A stretch of DNA of 64,000 bases from Citrobacter freundii (GCF_011077955.1 NZ_JAALBX010000001.1:310001-374000); one strand, 5' to 3'; counted from the stretch's first letter, positions 20,026-30,293 are shown. The notes: generated by a model from the sequence alone, not told the origin. Made by a program: numbers and translations.

Positions 20026-21258
20026 ATGCAATGGAATTCCGCGTTTTGGGCCAGGCACGCCAGTTCGCTTTTCTTTCCAATGGCGCTGATTTTGTATGAT
20101 TTCGCCGCTTATCTCACTACCGATATGATCCAACCGGGGATTATTCATGTGGTGCGTGAGTTCAATGCCGACATCAGCCTGGCGCCCGCCTCCGTTAGCC
20201 TGTATATGGCGGGGGGCATGGCGTTGCAATGGCTGCTCGGCCCGCTCTCGGACCGGATAGGCCGCCGCCCGGTGTTGCTCACCGGCGCGCTGATTTTCAC
20301 CCTCGCCTGCACCGCCACGTTATTTACCACGTCAATGGAACAATTTCTCGCGGCGCGCTTTATTCAGGGCACCAGTATCTGTTTTATCGCAACCGTCGGC
20401 TATGTGACGGTGCAGGAAGCCTACGGGCAAACCAAGTCCATTAAGCTTATGGCTATCATCACTTCCGTGGTGCTGATGGCACCCGTGGTAGGCCCGCTGT
20501 CCGGCGCGGCGCTGATGCAGTTCGTTCACTGGAAAGCGCTGTTTGGCATCATTGCGGTGATGGGGTTTATCGCCTGGCTTGGCTTACTGTTTACAATGCC
20601 TGAGACCATCAAAACGCGCAGCGCGCCCTTTCGCGTGGCAAGCGTTTGGCAGGATTTCAAAAGCGTCTTTCGCAACCCGATATTTCTCACCGGCGCGGCC
20701 ACGCTTTCGTTAAGTTATATCCCGCTGATGACCTGGGTGGCGGTATCGCCGGTGATCCTTATCGACGATGGCGGACTGAGTACCTCGCAGTACGCCTGGA
20801 CTCAGGTGCCGATTTTCGGCGCGGTGATCGTCGCGAATATGCTGGTGGTGAAATTTATTAAAGATCCTACCGCGCCGCGCTTTATCTGGAGCGCCATCCC
20901 GCTCCAGTTGACCGGGCTGTTGCTGATAACGGGCGGTAATCTTCTCTGGCACCATGTCTGGTTGTGGTCGGTGCTCGGCACCAGTTTTTACGCCTTCGGC
21001 ATTGGGCTGATTTTCCCGACGCTGTACCGCTTTACGCTCTTTTCCAACGACTTGCCGAAAGGCACTGTCTCCGCCTCGTTAAATATTGTGGTGTTAAGCA
21101 CCAGCGCCGCGGCGGTCGAAGCGGCACGCTGGATTTACTTCCACGCGGGCGGGCGGTTGCCTTTTCACGCGCTGTCTGCGCTCGCAGGCGTCATGGTTGT
21201 CTTTTGCCTGGCGGGGCTGTTGAAACGGGTACGCGAGCGCGAAGAGGCCCTGGCCTAG
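20026..21258 (+). CDS. mdtM: Multidrug efflux MFS transporter MdtM
   Basis: A 410-aa 12-helix DHA1-type carrier very close to E. coli MdtM (YjiO): [21 protein letters not shown] in helix 1, motif [14 protein letters not shown] in loop 2-3, and [16 protein letters not shown] in the antiporter motif C region. MdtM exports drugs such as chloramphenicol and bile salts in exchange for protons and supports alkali tolerance. A GGAG Shine-Dalgarno precedes ATG 20026. The short spacer to the divergent fraR contains both promoters. Confidence 0.93.
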   Translation: MQWNSAFWARHASSLFFPMALILYDFAAYLTTDMIQPGIIHVVREFNADISLAPASVSLYMAGGMALQWLLGPLSDRIGRRPVLLTGALIFTLACTATLFTTSMEQFLAARFIQGTSICFIATVGYVTVQEAYGQTKSIKLMAIITSVVLMAPVVGPLSGAALMQFVHWKALFGIIAVMGFIAWLGLLFTMPETIKTRSAPFRVASVWQDFKSVFRNPIFLTGAATLSLSYIPLMTWVAVSPVILIDDGGLSTSQYAWTQVPIFGAVIVANMLVVKFIKDPTAPRFIWSAIPLQLTGLLLITGGNLLWHHVWLWSVLGTSFYAFGIGLIFPTLYRFTLFSNDLPKGTVSASLNIVVLSTSAAAVEAARWIYFHAGGRLPFHALSALAGVMVVFCLAGLLKRVREREEALA

Positions 21259-21327
21259 GATGAGTTTCAGAATCATTTCCCGCAGCTTTCGTGCAGACTT
21301 TCTACACTGTAGCCAGGAGGAATTTTA

Positions 21328-21522
21328 ATGAAACTACTGCCATCACTCTTCTCAAGCCCCGAAAAACTATTACATGTCATTAGTCAGGGGGAAGTCCAGG
21401 ACGCCATTGACGATGGGGAACGCATCATTATTGATGGCGACGGCAATGCCATGGTGAATATCCATTGCGTCCAGGTACAGGACGATTTTCAGCGCTATGT
21501 CGATATGCTGAAGCGAGCCTGA
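21328..21522 (+). CDS. Small conserved-looking protein (64 aa), unknown
   Basis: A compact frame with a strong AGGAGG-like Shine-Dalgarno (CAGGAGGA) and ATG 21328, one nucleotide before the next gene. The product is acidic and soluble, with an IDDGERIIIDGDGNAMVNIHC core that looks like a small beta-rich fold, ending in a helix. No family recognised. The 1-nt spacing to the membrane protein downstream suggests a two-gene transcription unit. Confidence 0.7.
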   Translation: MKLLPSLFSSPEKLLHVISQGEVQDAIDDGERIIIDGDGNAMVNIHCVQVQDDFQRYVDMLKRA

Positions 21523-21523
21523 G

Positions 21524-22279
21524 ATGGGAACAGCGATTTTTATGGTGCTGATGGTGTGCGGCTACTGGTACGCCAGCCGCGACCTGTCGACACGCCTGAA
21601 ATACAAACGTACTTTCGGCTGGGATGTGTACTTCCTGGTGGCGCTTTACGGGTGCATTTTCGTGTTACAAGGCCTGATTGCCACCGCCGCCGTCTGGCTG
21701 ATGTTACTGTTGACCTCAATGGTGATGAACGGACTGCCGCAGTACTTCGGCAGCGAAACGCACCGTTATCAAATGGAGTTTATTAACTGGAGCTTTCTGG
21801 GCATCCAGGCGCCGGTGGTTATTATGCTGGGCTTCGCCGTGCTGTTTTGCCTCTACCGTTCTAACTGGGCGCGCAGCGCACGGCTCGACAGCGGGGGTCG
21901 CCGCAAACTATACAAGCAGCTTACCCGCGCCAATGGTCTGGAAGGCCTGTTGTATCAGTGCATGGAGGAAGGCGAGCTGGCGCTGGTGATGCTTAAATCG
22001 CAGCGCATCTACGTCGGAATGGTGCATACCGCCTCGCTAGACAGCAGCAACGCCGGAAACAGTGTTGTGCTTATCCCTTTTCTGAGCGGCTACCGGTCAC
22101 GGGACAACGGGGAGTTTGTGGTCGAACACAACTACAGCGCCTGGTACGCGGAGCATGAAGTCACACTCACCACGGAACCGAAATCCGCGCTGTCGTTTCG
22201 TAAAGTTATCTTGCTTGAAAATATTGAGAGCCTGTCGCTGTTCGATCCGGTGAGCGCGATGGGACTCGATCGTCATTAA
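21524..22279 (+). CDS. Inner-membrane protein of unknown function (251 aa)
   Basis: Three hydrophobic segments occupy the N-terminal half: residues 1-15, about 32-68 and about 93-112. A soluble C-terminal domain of about 130 residues follows, beginning after RSNWARSARLDSGGRRKLYKQ. I do not recognise a family. It overlaps nothing and ends just before a bidirectional hairpin shared with uspF. Translation is probably coupled to the 64-aa gene. Confidence 0.7.
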   Translation: MGTAIFMVLMVCGYWYASRDLSTRLKYKRTFGWDVYFLVALYGCIFVLQGLIATAAVWLMLLLTSMVMNGLPQYFGSETHRYQMEFINWSFLGIQAPVVIMLGFAVLFCLYRSNWARSARLDSGGRRKLYKQLTRANGLEGLLYQCMEEGELALVMLKSQRIYVGMVHTASLDSSNAGNSVVLIPFLSGYRSRDNGEFVVEHNYSAWYAEHEVTLTTEPKSALSFRKVILLENIESLSLFDPVSAMGLDRH

Positions 22280-22280
22280 A

Positions 22281-22300
22281 AAGCCCACCGTAGTGGGCTT
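22281..22300. terminator. Bidirectional terminator between the membrane protein gene and uspF
   Basis: Perfect 8-bp stem AAGCCCAC/GTGGGCTT with a CGTA loop, flanked by A-run on the left, between converging gene ends at 22279 and 22307. Confidence 0.75.
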
Positions 22301-22306
22301 GATGGC

Positions 22307-22741
22307 TTAACGGACTACCAGCACCGAGCATTTCGCGTGGCGCACCACCGCGGCGGCATTGGATCCCAGCAGATAGGTACTCATGCTGGGCCGGTGCGAG
22401 GCGAGGATAATCAGATCGGCGTTGATCTGATCCGCCACCCGCAGGATATGATCCTTCGGCGAGCCGCTACAAACATGCGTTTTTACGCGTCCTTCAGGCA
22501 GCCCGAATTGGGGGATAAGCTCATTAAGCGTCTGCAATGCGTTTGCTTCCCGCTGCGCATGTTCCGGCGCGATAGCGGCGTATTCCAGACCATAAGCAGC
22601 AAAATACGTATGGTCAGGGATCACCGCCAAAAAGTGAACCATTGCAATATCCCGCCCGGCGTATTCCTGTACATAGGGAATAACCCGCGTCGTCAGATCC
22701 ATTTCCGAGATATCGATAGGGACTAAGATGGTTCTGGACAT
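22307..22741 (-). CDS. uspF: Universal stress protein UspF-like
   Basis: A 144-aa single-domain Usp protein. The N-terminus MSRTILVPIDISE and C-terminus IILASHRPSMSTYLLGSNAAAVVRHAKCSVLVVR follow E. coli UspF/UspG, with the nucleotide-loop region GSNAAAVV near the end. UspF-class proteins are linked to adhesion and growth arrest; direct biochemical function is weakly defined. A strong AAGGAGG Shine-Dalgarno precedes ATG 22741. Confidence 0.85.
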   Translation of the reverse strand: MSRTILVPIDISEMDLTTRVIPYVQEYAGRDIAMVHFLAVIPDHTYFAAYGLEYAAIAPEHAQREANALQTLNELIPQFGLPEGRVKTHVCSGSPKDHILRVADQINADLIILASHRPSMSTYLLGSNAAAVVRHAKCSVLVVR

Positions 22742-23380
22742 ACAACCTCCTTTTGCTTGCTGTGTGAAACCCTATTAATAGTATGGTCTATTTTTAGCGA
22801 TTTTGGGGATGATAAAAAGTAGGGAATTGTGGGGTTATGAGCCCTTATGATCACGATGTTGTATATTCATTCCAGGCAACAGCGAAGGTAAAACTGTAAT
22901 CTTTTTCCAACAAGAAAATTTACGCATCACTCAGCGCGACATCTTCTCTGTTTCCGGTACGTAGACAACCTCAGGCATCGTTCATTATTGGGCTAAATGA
23001 AATAACCTTTATCCTTCTATCGTGAACCTGAAATACTCAGCTTTCTGACCAATATGATATACAGTGGAACTATGTACATCAGCCTTTTAATTTAAACCCC
23101 TGTATATAAAAAATATCAGCCTTAACCCATGCCAGTATTTAAAATAGTCAAATCGTGCGAGCAGACATTTAATTAATAAGGATTTTATTAAACAGCTTAT
23201 TAATAGAAACCTGTTATTAACGCTACGTTAATTAAATAATAAGTTTATACCGCGCACCTATATCTGTTCTTCGTATCGACTCATGACAGTCTCGTTGCGA
23301 CGCGTTCTTATCACTATATCGGCTCTCCGATTAAACCTTTTCCTCTACCCTCTTCCCCGCTTCCCCTCTATGCTTACCCC
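22742..23380. other. AT-rich intergenic region without a supported gene
   Basis: This 639-bp gap between the divergent uspF and yjiN genes is markedly AT-rich, with several ATTAAT runs near 23160-23240. No ORF with a ribosome binding site is visible on either strand. It presumably contains both promoters; the AT content would suit H-NS binding, which is inference. Confidence 0.5.
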
Positions 23381-24661
23381 ATGGAAAAATTAGCTGAACT
23401 CAAACGCGCTAAGCTTCTGGCGCTCTCGCTGCTGCTGATTGCCGCAGCTGTCTTTGTGACCACACTCTTCCTGCCGCCCAGCCCGTGGGTAAGTGGGTTA
23501 AAGGCCGTTTCCGAGGCGTCGATGGTGGGTGCGCTGGCCGACTGGTTTGCCGTGGTGGCGCTGTTTCGTCGCGTGCCGCTGCCGTTTATCGCCCGGCATA
23601 CCGCGATTATTCCGCGCAATAAAGACCGGATTGGTGAAAACCTCGGGCGCTTTGTTGAAGAAAAATTTCTTGATACACAGTCGCTGGTGGCGCTGATCCA
23701 CCGGCATGAGCCGGCGATGCTTATCGGCAAATGGTTCAGCCAGCCGGATAACGCGCAACGTGTCGGCGGCTATTTGATTCAGGGTATGAGCGGTTTTCTG
23801 GAGCTCACTGACGATTCGCGAATTCAGGGCCTGTTGCGCCGGGCGGTGCATAAGGCGATCGATAAAGTGGATCTTACCGGCACCAGCGCGTTAATGCTGG
23901 AAAGTATGACCAAAAACGATCGTCACCAGCAGTTACTGGATGCGCTGATTGCCCAACTTATCACCCTGCTTCAGCGCGATAAAACCCGCACATTTATCGC
24001 CCGCCAGATTGTTCACTGGCTGGAGACGGAGCATCCGCTGAAAGCCAAAATTCTGCCCACCGAATGGTTGGGCGAACACAGCGCTGAGCTGGTATCCGAT
24101 GCGGTGAACTCCTTGCTGGATGATATCAGCGTAGACCGCACCCACCAGATCCGTAAGGCGTTTGACAGAGCGACGTTAAAGCTTATCGACAACCTGAAAA
24201 CCGACCCGGAGATGGCGGAAAAAGCCAATAACATCAAAGAATATCTGAAGAATGACGAAACCTTTAACCGCTATCTCGGCGAACTGTGGGGCGACCTGCG
24301 CCAGTGGCTAAAAGCGGATATGCAGTCGGAAGACTCACGCATTCAGCGGCGTATTGCCGAAGCCGGACAATGGTTTGGCGAAACGCTGGTAGCCGATAAT
24401 GCGCTGCGCCATTCGCTTAACGAACATATGGAGCAGGCCGCGACCCGCGTTGCGCCTGAGTTTGCCGCGTTCCTGACGCGTCACATCAGCGACACGGTAA
24501 AAGGCTGGGATGCGCGGGATATGTCACGCCAGATTGAGCTGAACATTGGTAAGGATTTGCAGTTTATCCGCATCAACGGGACGCTGGTTGGCGGCTCGAT
24601 TGGCCTGATCTTGTGGCTGCTGTCGCAAGTCCCGGGTTGGGTGCAGGGCGCGGGATGGTGA
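23381..24661 (+). CDS. yjiN: YjiN, DUF445 inner-membrane protein
   Basis: A 426-aa DUF445 protein. N-terminal helix [21 protein letters not shown] (about residues 12-32), the conserved segment [18 protein letters not shown], a long helical cytoplasmic or periplasmic part, and a C-terminal helix [20 protein letters not shown]. coli YjiN is its orthologue and is uncharacterised. In E. coli yjiN also neighbours mdtM, so this part of the order is conserved. Confidence 0.92.
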   Translation: MEKLAELKRAKLLALSLLLIAAAVFVTTLFLPPSPWVSGLKAVSEASMVGALADWFAVVALFRRVPLPFIARHTAIIPRNKDRIGENLGRFVEEKFLDTQSLVALIHRHEPAMLIGKWFSQPDNAQRVGGYLIQGMSGFLELTDDSRIQGLLRRAVHKAIDKVDLTGTSALMLESMTKNDRHQQLLDALIAQLITLLQRDKTRTFIARQIVHWLETEHPLKAKILPTEWLGEHSAELVSDAVNSLLDDISVDRTHQIRKAFDRATLKLIDNLKTDPEMAEKANNIKEYLKNDETFNRYLGELWGDLRQWLKADMQSEDSRIQRRIAEAGQWFGETLVADNALRHSLNEHMEQAATRVAPEFAAFLTRHISDTVKGWDARDMSRQIELNIGKDLQFIRINGTLVGGSIGLILWLLSQVPGWVQGAGW

Positions 24662-24783
24662 TGCAGTGATCGTTACGAGCGTGAGTTAAACCTATAAGGC
24701 GATGCATACGCCTTTTTGATGCCAGAAACAGATTCTCCCGAAAGGCGAGCGCGCGTGATAACGATTGCCGCGACCGCAATAAA

Positions 24784-24862
24784 GCGTGTGCGCCCAATAG
24801 ATGCTCCTGAGGCCAAAACAAAATAAGCGCGCTTAATAGACGCTCCCGAGGCCAAATAAACT
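24784..24862. repeat. Two imperfect tandem repeats, 39-bp period
   Basis: The block AATAGATGCTCCTGAGGCC (24796) recurs as AATAGACGCTCCCGAGGCC 39 bp later (24835), followed each time by AAA-rich sequence. They lie downstream of yjiN in a 430-bp stretch without a supported gene (24662-25093). Function unknown. Confidence 0.5.
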
Positions 24863-24990
24863 CACTGCGCTCTTATTATTCTCATGGGGGCGGAGTCAAT
24901 AAGCGCCCGCAGTATTTGGTTTTAGGTCGAAATACCGTAAGTACTCGCGCCTGAGAGCAAAGCGCTGTTTACTGGAAATATCTGGTATAA

Positions 24991-25020
24991 AGCCCCTGCC
25001 TTTCGGCGAGGGGCTTTTTT
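24991..25020 (+). terminator. Strong rho-independent terminator in the yjiN downstream gap
   Basis: AGCCCCT-GCC pairs with GGCGAGGGGCT, followed by T6. It lies 330 bp after the yjiN stop, with no plus-strand gene between. It may end the yjiN message or a separate small RNA starting in the gap. Confidence 0.75.
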
Positions 25021-25093
25021 ATTTCTTTCTAACAGGTGCTTTTTGCAAAGTCGTTCGGCGAACCAATGACGCGAATGCGATCTGCCATATTGG

Positions 25094-26458
25094 TTATTTC
25101 ACCTCATTCAACTCATCGTTATAACTTTCACGCGTCACACATACACAGGCAATGGTAATCAGCGCCATGCAGGCCAGGAATAACGAAATTGGCCATGAGT
25201 GCCCGCCGGACCATGCAATCAGCAGCGTGCCAATCATCGGGGTCAACCCGCCGACGATATTCGCCAACTGGAAGCCGAGCGACACGCCGGTGTAGCGCAC
25301 GCTGGTATCAAACAGTTCAGAGAAAAACGCCGGCTGTACGCTGAACATCATGCCAAGCCCCACGGAGTAACAAAACGTGGTGGCAAACATAAACATTTTC
25401 ACCGAGCCGGAGTCGATCATCCAGAACAGCGGGAAGGCGAAAATCAGCGTGATAGTCGCGCCCGCGAGATAAACCGGACGACGACCAATTTTATCAGACA
25501 GCCAGCCGAAGAACGGGAAGGTAAAGATACCGACAAAGCTCGCCAGCAGCAGGCCGTTGAGCGCCGTTTCACGGGTAAAGTTAAGCTCGCGCGTCACGTA
25601 GGACATAAAAAACGCCACCGTCAGCCAGCCGAGCACAATCTCGCCCATCCGCATGCCCATCGCCAGAAAAACGGCCCGGCGGTGATGTTTCAGTACCGTC
25701 AGAATGGGAAACTTGTGCTCCGCGCTTTTTGGCGCGTTTTCGCGCTGTTTCTGGTTTTCCTTAAAGACTGGCGTCTCTTCAATGCGCGAACGGATAAACA
25801 TCCCCACGAACAGCAGTGCGATGCTCAGCAGGAACGGCACACGCCAACCCCAGGACATTAAATCGTCTTCCGGCAGCATCACCACCAGCGCAAACACGGC
25901 GGTGGCGATAAAAAGCCCCAGCACGTTGCCCAACTGAACGAAAGTACCAAAGAATCCCCGGCGGTTGCGTGGCGCATATTCCGTAATCAGCGTGGTCGCC
26001 CCGCCCCACTCGCCGCCAATGGCGAAGCCCTGACACAAGCGCAAGAAGATAAGGATCAGCGGCGCGGCGTTGCCGATGGTTTCATAGCTTGGGATAAGGC
26101 CAATCAGGAATGTTGAGATCCCCATGATCATCAGCGACAGCACCAGCGATTTTTTACGGCCAATCTTGTCACCGTAGTGACCAAATACGATGGCGCCGAT
26201 CGGTCGGCTGACAAAGGTAATCGACAGCGTCAGAAACGACACCAGCAGCCCCATCAGCGGCGAGAGATTAGGGAAAAACAGCGACGGGAAGACCAGCGCC
26301 GCGGCGGTGCCGTAAATAAAGAAGTCGTAAAACTCAATGGTGGTGCCTGATAAACCGGAGCCCAGCACGGTAATCAGCTTTTTTCTTTCCTGCGCTTGCA
26401 GCGAGAGCTGTTGCTCTTTCGCCGCGGGTAGGGTTGGCGAGGTAATCACAGTCATCAT
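25094..26458 (-). CDS. MFS metabolite:H+ symporter (MHS family), part of the LacI regulon
   Basis: A 454-aa, 12-helix MFS carrier. Helix 1 region GSGLSGTTIEFYDFFIYGTAAAL, loop motif GHYGDKIGRKKSLVL, and second-half motif GWLSDKIGRRPVYLAG mark the metabolite:H+ symporter group (ShiA, YhjE, KgtP), which imports organic acids such as shikimate or 2-oxoglutarate. Start 26458 or 26455 (tandem ATG) after GAGGATT; the frame upstream to 26527 lacks signal. A palindromic operator at 26534-26549 matches those before the divergent catabolic operon and the lacI gene, so its substrate is probably that operon's sugar acid. Confidence 0.85.
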   Translation of the reverse strand: MMTVITSPTLPAAKEQQLSLQAQERKKLITVLGSGLSGTTIEFYDFFIYGTAAALVFPSLFFPNLSPLMGLLVSFLTLSITFVSRPIGAIVFGHYGDKIGRKKSLVLSLMIMGISTFLIGLIPSYETIGNAAPLILIFLRLCQGFAIGGEWGGATTLITEYAPRNRRGFFGTFVQLGNVLGLFIATAVFALVVMLPEDDLMSWGWRVPFLLSIALLFVGMFIRSRIEETPVFKENQKQRENAPKSAEHKFPILTVLKHHRRAVFLAMGMRMGEIVLGWLTVAFFMSYVTRELNFTRETALNGLLLASFVGIFTFPFFGWLSDKIGRRPVYLAGATITLIFAFPLFWMIDSGSVKMFMFATTFCYSVGLGMMFSVQPAFFSELFDTSVRYTGVSLGFQLANIVGGLTPMIGTLLIAWSGGHSWPISLFLACMALITIACVCVTRESYNDELNEVK

Positions 26459-26533
26459 TAAATCCTCTGTCCGAATCGTTATTGTGTTGTTGGTCTGCGC
26501 CAGGCTGGCCGAGGTGATAAAAATCACTCTTAA

Positions 26534-26549
26534 GCTAACTCGAATTAGC
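26534..26549. promoter_or_regulatory. LacI-type operator 1
   Basis: GCTAACTCGAATTAGC, near-palindromic around the central TCGA. Lies 75 bp upstream of the MHS carrier start. Confidence 0.8.
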
Positions 26550-26908
26550 TAATTATAGCAATCAGGTGATATTCACAACTTGAATGAATGAAGAGTGTGA
26601 GCGGGATCGGTTAAATTATCGTCGCAAGGCCTGACATCACGAAAAAAGCGTCTGAAAAATTCCCCTTATAAACATGGTTATTCATAAGGTTATATAAAAC
26701 CGTCCGCGAGGTTTTGACTTATGCATACTCACATTTTGTTATTGGCCCGTTACACGCGCCGAAGAGGCGTCTTCTGCGCTGCGTTTTGCTGCACAGCGTT
26801 GCGCTTAAAAAATACTCATTAATAATCAAACTATTACAAAATCAACGTTGATGAATATCACAAAACGCGGGAGAAAAATTTGAGGCTGCCTTTTTTTTAT
26901 CCTAATTT

Positions 26909-26924
26909 GCTAATTCGAGTTAGC
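26909..26924. promoter_or_regulatory. LacI-type operator 2
   Basis: GCTAATTCGAGTTAGC, the exact reverse complement of operator 1. Lies 115 bp upstream of the first gene of the catabolic operon. Confidence 0.8.
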
Positions 26925-27038
26925 CAAGAGAGTTAGCCATAAAAACCGGCGTCTGGCGCAGTGAAAACGCGAGTTGATAGCACCTGTTCTCGCTTTTGCC
27001 CGCTCAGTACTGTGCCGGACCTACCCTACAGGAGCCCC

Positions 27039-28694
27039 ATGCCGATGCTGAAGTTAACCCTACCCGCAGAAGAGCAACGAATAACGCCGCAGCCAGGCGA
27101 AGTATTGATGGTCACCAACGCGGATTTACGCGAACCGGCGAACGTCACCTGCTGGCCGACACAAAAATTATTTGAACAGCGTCTTGAAGCGGCGCTGGAA
27201 ACCCTGGGCTATCGCCTGCGTCGCGCCCATCCGGTCAACGAAACCCGTGGTCACGGTTTTATCAGCAGCCAGAAAGAAGGCAGCGATCTGTTCGCGACTA
27301 TCGACCCGGACGCGCCGGTGATCGTATTGCTTACCGCCTGGCAGTACTCTCACCATATCGCTCCGTCGCTGGTGCACCATCGCGGTCCGGTCCTGCTACT
27401 TGCTAACTTCGACGGCACCTGGCCGGGCCTGGTGGGGATGCTGTGCATGGCGGGTTGCCTGACAAGCCTTGAGCGCCCCTACTCTCGCCTGTGGTCGGAA
27501 ACCTTCGAAGACGAGGCGTTTATGCGTGGGCTGGATACCTGGCTGCGCAACGGTCATCTCAGCCATCCGCTTAACTATCTGCATCCTGTTCACCCCAGCA
27601 CGCCGCTCCTGGCACGCGAGGCCGGGCAAATTGGCGTGAAGGTTGGTCAGTCGATCCTGAAACACAAAGCCATCGTCGGCCTGTTCGACACCTTCTGTAT
27701 GGGGATGATCAACGGCGTATTCCCGCAAAAAGCGATGATTGACGTAGGGCTACCGGTGGAATCGCTGTCGCAGTCGGCACTGCTGGTGGAGATGAACAAG
27801 GTGCCGCAGGCGCTGCGCGAAGCCTGCCTGGACTGGTATGAAACCCGCGGGATGCGCTTTGAATTTGGCACTAACGGCGCAGAAGAACTGACCCGCGAGC
27901 AGGTGCTGGAGCAGTGCGCGATGATGATTGCCATGGCGCGTTTTGTGAAACGCTTCGGGCTGTCGGCGGTGGGCGTGCAGTATCAGCAGGGGCTGAAAGA
28001 CAGCTGTGCCGCCTCCGACTTCGCCGAAGGGGCGATTGGCAACGCCGAGCGCTTCCCAATACCTGACGAACAGGGCGAGATTATCTGCCCCGACGCGCCC
28101 ATCACCTGCATCAACGAAGTGGATATGGGCAGCGCCATTCCGCAGGTCATGATGGCGAAACTGCTCAGCGCGCTCGGCCTTGAGAGCGAAACCACGCTGC
28201 ACGACATCCGCTGGGGCAGCGAGTACAACGGCACGTTCTACTGGGATCTGGAGATTTCAGGCGCCGTGCCGTTCGCCCATCTCAAAGGCGGTATCGCAGG
28301 CGCGACCGGCTACCGCCAGCCGCCGATGTTCTTCCCGTACGGCGGTTCCACCATCGCAGGCCAGGGCAAGGCCGGGCGTTTTATCTGGGCGCGCGCCCAC
28401 TATGAAGGCACCGGCGTCATTCTCCATATCGGCACCGGCACCGCCGTGGAACTGCCACACGACGAGTTCGAACGCCGGCGCAAGGCCACCAACTACCAGT
28501 GGCCGTTGTTAAACGCGGTGCTGGACGGCGTAACGCGCGACGATTTAATGGCGGGCCATCAGAGTAATCACCTGAGCCTGGCCTACGTTGATGAGGCGCT
28601 GTTGCAAGAGGTGCTGACGGCCTTTGTGGCCCAGGCGCTGACGCAAAACATTCAGGTTTATCTCGCAGGGGATGCTTACGCGCTCGTGCAATAA
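27039..28694 (+). CDS. L-fucose isomerase-like protein
   Basis: A 551-aa protein with the fold and length of L-fucose isomerases (FucI about 590 aa). Likely domain order: N-terminal Rossmann-type part (PVIVLLTAWQYSHHI; PVLLLANFDGTWPG), a middle domain (FDTFCMGMINGVFPQKAMIDVG) and a C-terminal barrel (HLKGGIAGATGYRQPPMFFPYGG; VILHIGTGTAVELPHDEF). FucI enzymes interconvert aldoses and ketoses with a metal ion. The metal-binding acids are probably in ITCINEVDMGSA. The substrate is unknown. Start 27039 follows AGGAG at 27030-27034. First gene of the operon. Confidence 0.75.
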   Translation: MPMLKLTLPAEEQRITPQPGEVLMVTNADLREPANVTCWPTQKLFEQRLEAALETLGYRLRRAHPVNETRGHGFISSQKEGSDLFATIDPDAPVIVLLTAWQYSHHIAPSLVHHRGPVLLLANFDGTWPGLVGMLCMAGCLTSLERPYSRLWSETFEDEAFMRGLDTWLRNGHLSHPLNYLHPVHPSTPLLAREAGQIGVKVGQSILKHKAIVGLFDTFCMGMINGVFPQKAMIDVGLPVESLSQSALLVEMNKVPQALREACLDWYETRGMRFEFGTNGAEELTREQVLEQCAMMIAMARFVKRFGLSAVGVQYQQGLKDSCAASDFAEGAIGNAERFPIPDEQGEIICPDAPITCINEVDMGSAIPQVMMAKLLSALGLESETTLHDIRWGSEYNGTFYWDLEISGAVPFAHLKGGIAGATGYRQPPMFFPYGGSTIAGQGKAGRFIWARAHYEGTGVILHIGTGTAVELPHDEFERRRKATNYQWPLLNAVLDGVTRDDLMAGHQSNHLSLAYVDEALLQEVLTAFVAQALTQNIQVYLAGDAYALVQ

Positions 28695-28835
28695 CACTCA
28701 CTCGCTTATGTAATTTTTACGCTGTTAGCGATCCTGGCAAACATCCGGTTCATCTGCCTCCTTCCCCGCGAAGGAGCGGGTTAACACGTTTCTGTTCGGG
28801 CGGGCGCCCTGCCCGCCCGGGCAAGAGAGGATTTT

Positions 28836-30293
28836 ATGTATCAGCAGCAACACATTGAATTTATTGTGCAGAAGGCCAAAAAACGCCTCGATTCTCAGGA
28901 AGCCCCTGGCTGCACCAAAGCGGGGTGGCTGATGATCACCGCGCTGTTAATTGAGTCGTGGGATATCTATTCCATGGCTTTTATTCTGTTCGCCCTGAAA
29001 GATATTTATGAGCCGAGCGCCTGGCTGCTCGGCTTTACCGCCGCCGGAACCCAGTTGGGCGCCGTGGTGGGCGCCCTGCTTGGCGGCTGGCTGACCGACA
29101 AACTCGGTCGCCGCAAAATCTTCCTCTGGTCGATGATCCTGTTCGCGATTTTCGCGGTCCTTCAGGGGCTGGCGCCGAACATGTACTGGCTGGCGATTAT
29201 TCGCTGCCTCGCCGGGATCCCGGTAGGCGCAGACGTCGCCAACGGCTTTACCTACATCATGGAAGTGATGCCGAAGGGCAAACGCGAAGTGATGGCCAAC
29301 CGCTGGCAGTTTATGTTCGCCCTCGGGATCATCGCCGCGATCTTACTGGTGACAAGCCTGGTGGCGCTCGACGTTCACCCGGACATGATCTGGCGCATCG
29401 TGCTGGCGGTACCGGCTATTCCGGCCTGTATGCTGCTGTTTATGCGCCGTGAGCTGCCGGAAACCCCGGCCTGGTTTGTTGAGCGTGGCCGTTTTATCGA
29501 CGCGAAAAAAGCCTCACGTGAATACTACGGCGAAGAGGACGGCAAACTGCTGGACGATATTCTGCCTAACGAAAATGTTCATATTCCTCACCCGACGCTG
29601 AAAGAGACCTTGCATGACCTGTTCCGCCGCCCGTTCACCCGCCGCACCACGCTGTTCGGCTGGTTCTCCTGCGCGGTACAGTCTTTTGAAAACTATGCGT
29701 TTTCTTTCTATCTGCCGTTAATCCTCGTCACCATTGGCATCTCCGGGCAGGTCCAGAACAACCTCGCTCTGCTGGCGGTGAACTGCATCGCGGCGCTGTC
29801 GGCCTTCGTCGGCCCGCTGCTGTTGCCGAAGCTCGGCCACAAGGGGCTGAGTAAATGGGGCTTCCTGCTGGTGACCATCGGGATCTCTATCTCGGCGTGG
29901 GGCGTGTACTCCAGCAGTTTCGCGTTTATTACCTTCGGGGCGGCGCTGATGCTGTGGGGTCACTACTGGGATTCCGAAAGCGGCATGACGGTTATTTCGC
30001 TGGTGGCGAAACCGCGCTATCGCGGCGTGGCCTCGGGTATTGGTTACACCATCGTAAAAGTGACCGCGTTCGTCACCACCCTGGTGTTCCCGCCGCTGTT
30101 TGAAAAGCTCGGCGTACCGCTGGCATCGCTGATTATCGCCATCGCGCCGTTCTGCGCCTTCCTCGCCTCGATTTTCCTGCTGCCGGAAGTGTTCGGGCAC
30201 TCGGTGGGCGATGAGCACGACCAACCCCATACCGAACACGCTGACGCCGCGATCCCGGCCCGACAAGCGCCGGTTTCTACTTCAAAAAACTAA
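28836..30293 (+). CDS. MFS sugar/sugar-acid transporter
   Basis: A 485-aa MFS carrier with 12 predicted helices. Motifs: ESWDIYSMAFILFALKDIYEP in helix 1, GGWLTDKLGRRKIFLWS in loop 2-3, IRCLAGIPVGADVANGFTYIMEVMPKGKRE, and WDSESGMTVISLVAKPRYRGVASG late. It resembles the YdjE/NiaP sugar-porter-like group. A GAGAGGA site lies before ATG 28836. The 141-bp gap from the previous gene holds a GC-rich hairpin near 28796-28820, perhaps tuning expression. Substrate should match the dehydratase downstream. Confidence 0.8.
   Translation: MYQQQHIEFIVQKAKKRLDSQEAPGCTKAGWLMITALLIESWDIYSMAFILFALKDIYEPSAWLLGFTAAGTQLGAVVGALLGGWLTDKLGRRKIFLWSMILFAIFAVLQGLAPNMYWLAIIRCLAGIPVGADVANGFTYIMEVMPKGKREVMANRWQFMFALGIIAAILLVTSLVALDVHPDMIWRIVLAVPAIPACMLLFMRRELPETPAWFVERGRFIDAKKASREYYGEEDGKLLDDILPNENVHIPHPTLKETLHDLFRRPFTRRTTLFGWFSCAVQSFENYAFSFYLPLILVTIGISGQVQNNLALLAVNCIAALSAFVGPLLLPKLGHKGLSKWGFLLVTIGISISAWGVYSSSFAFITFGAALMLWGHYWDSESGMTVISLVAKPRYRGVASGIGYTIVKVTAFVTTLVFPPLFEKLGVPLASLIIAIAPFCAFLASIFLLPEVFGHSVGDEHDQPHTEHADAAIPARQAPVSTSKN

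Larger units (their letters stand above)
26528..27038. promoter_or_regulatory. Divergent control region of the LacI-type regulon
   Basis: This 511-bp spacer separates the MHS carrier (minus) from the catabolic operon (plus). It holds two operators (26534-26549 and 26909-26924) and a possible CRP box GTTGA-N6-TCACA near 26850. No gene is supported inside it; the frame starting at ATG 26961 is better begun at 27039. Confidence 0.6.
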
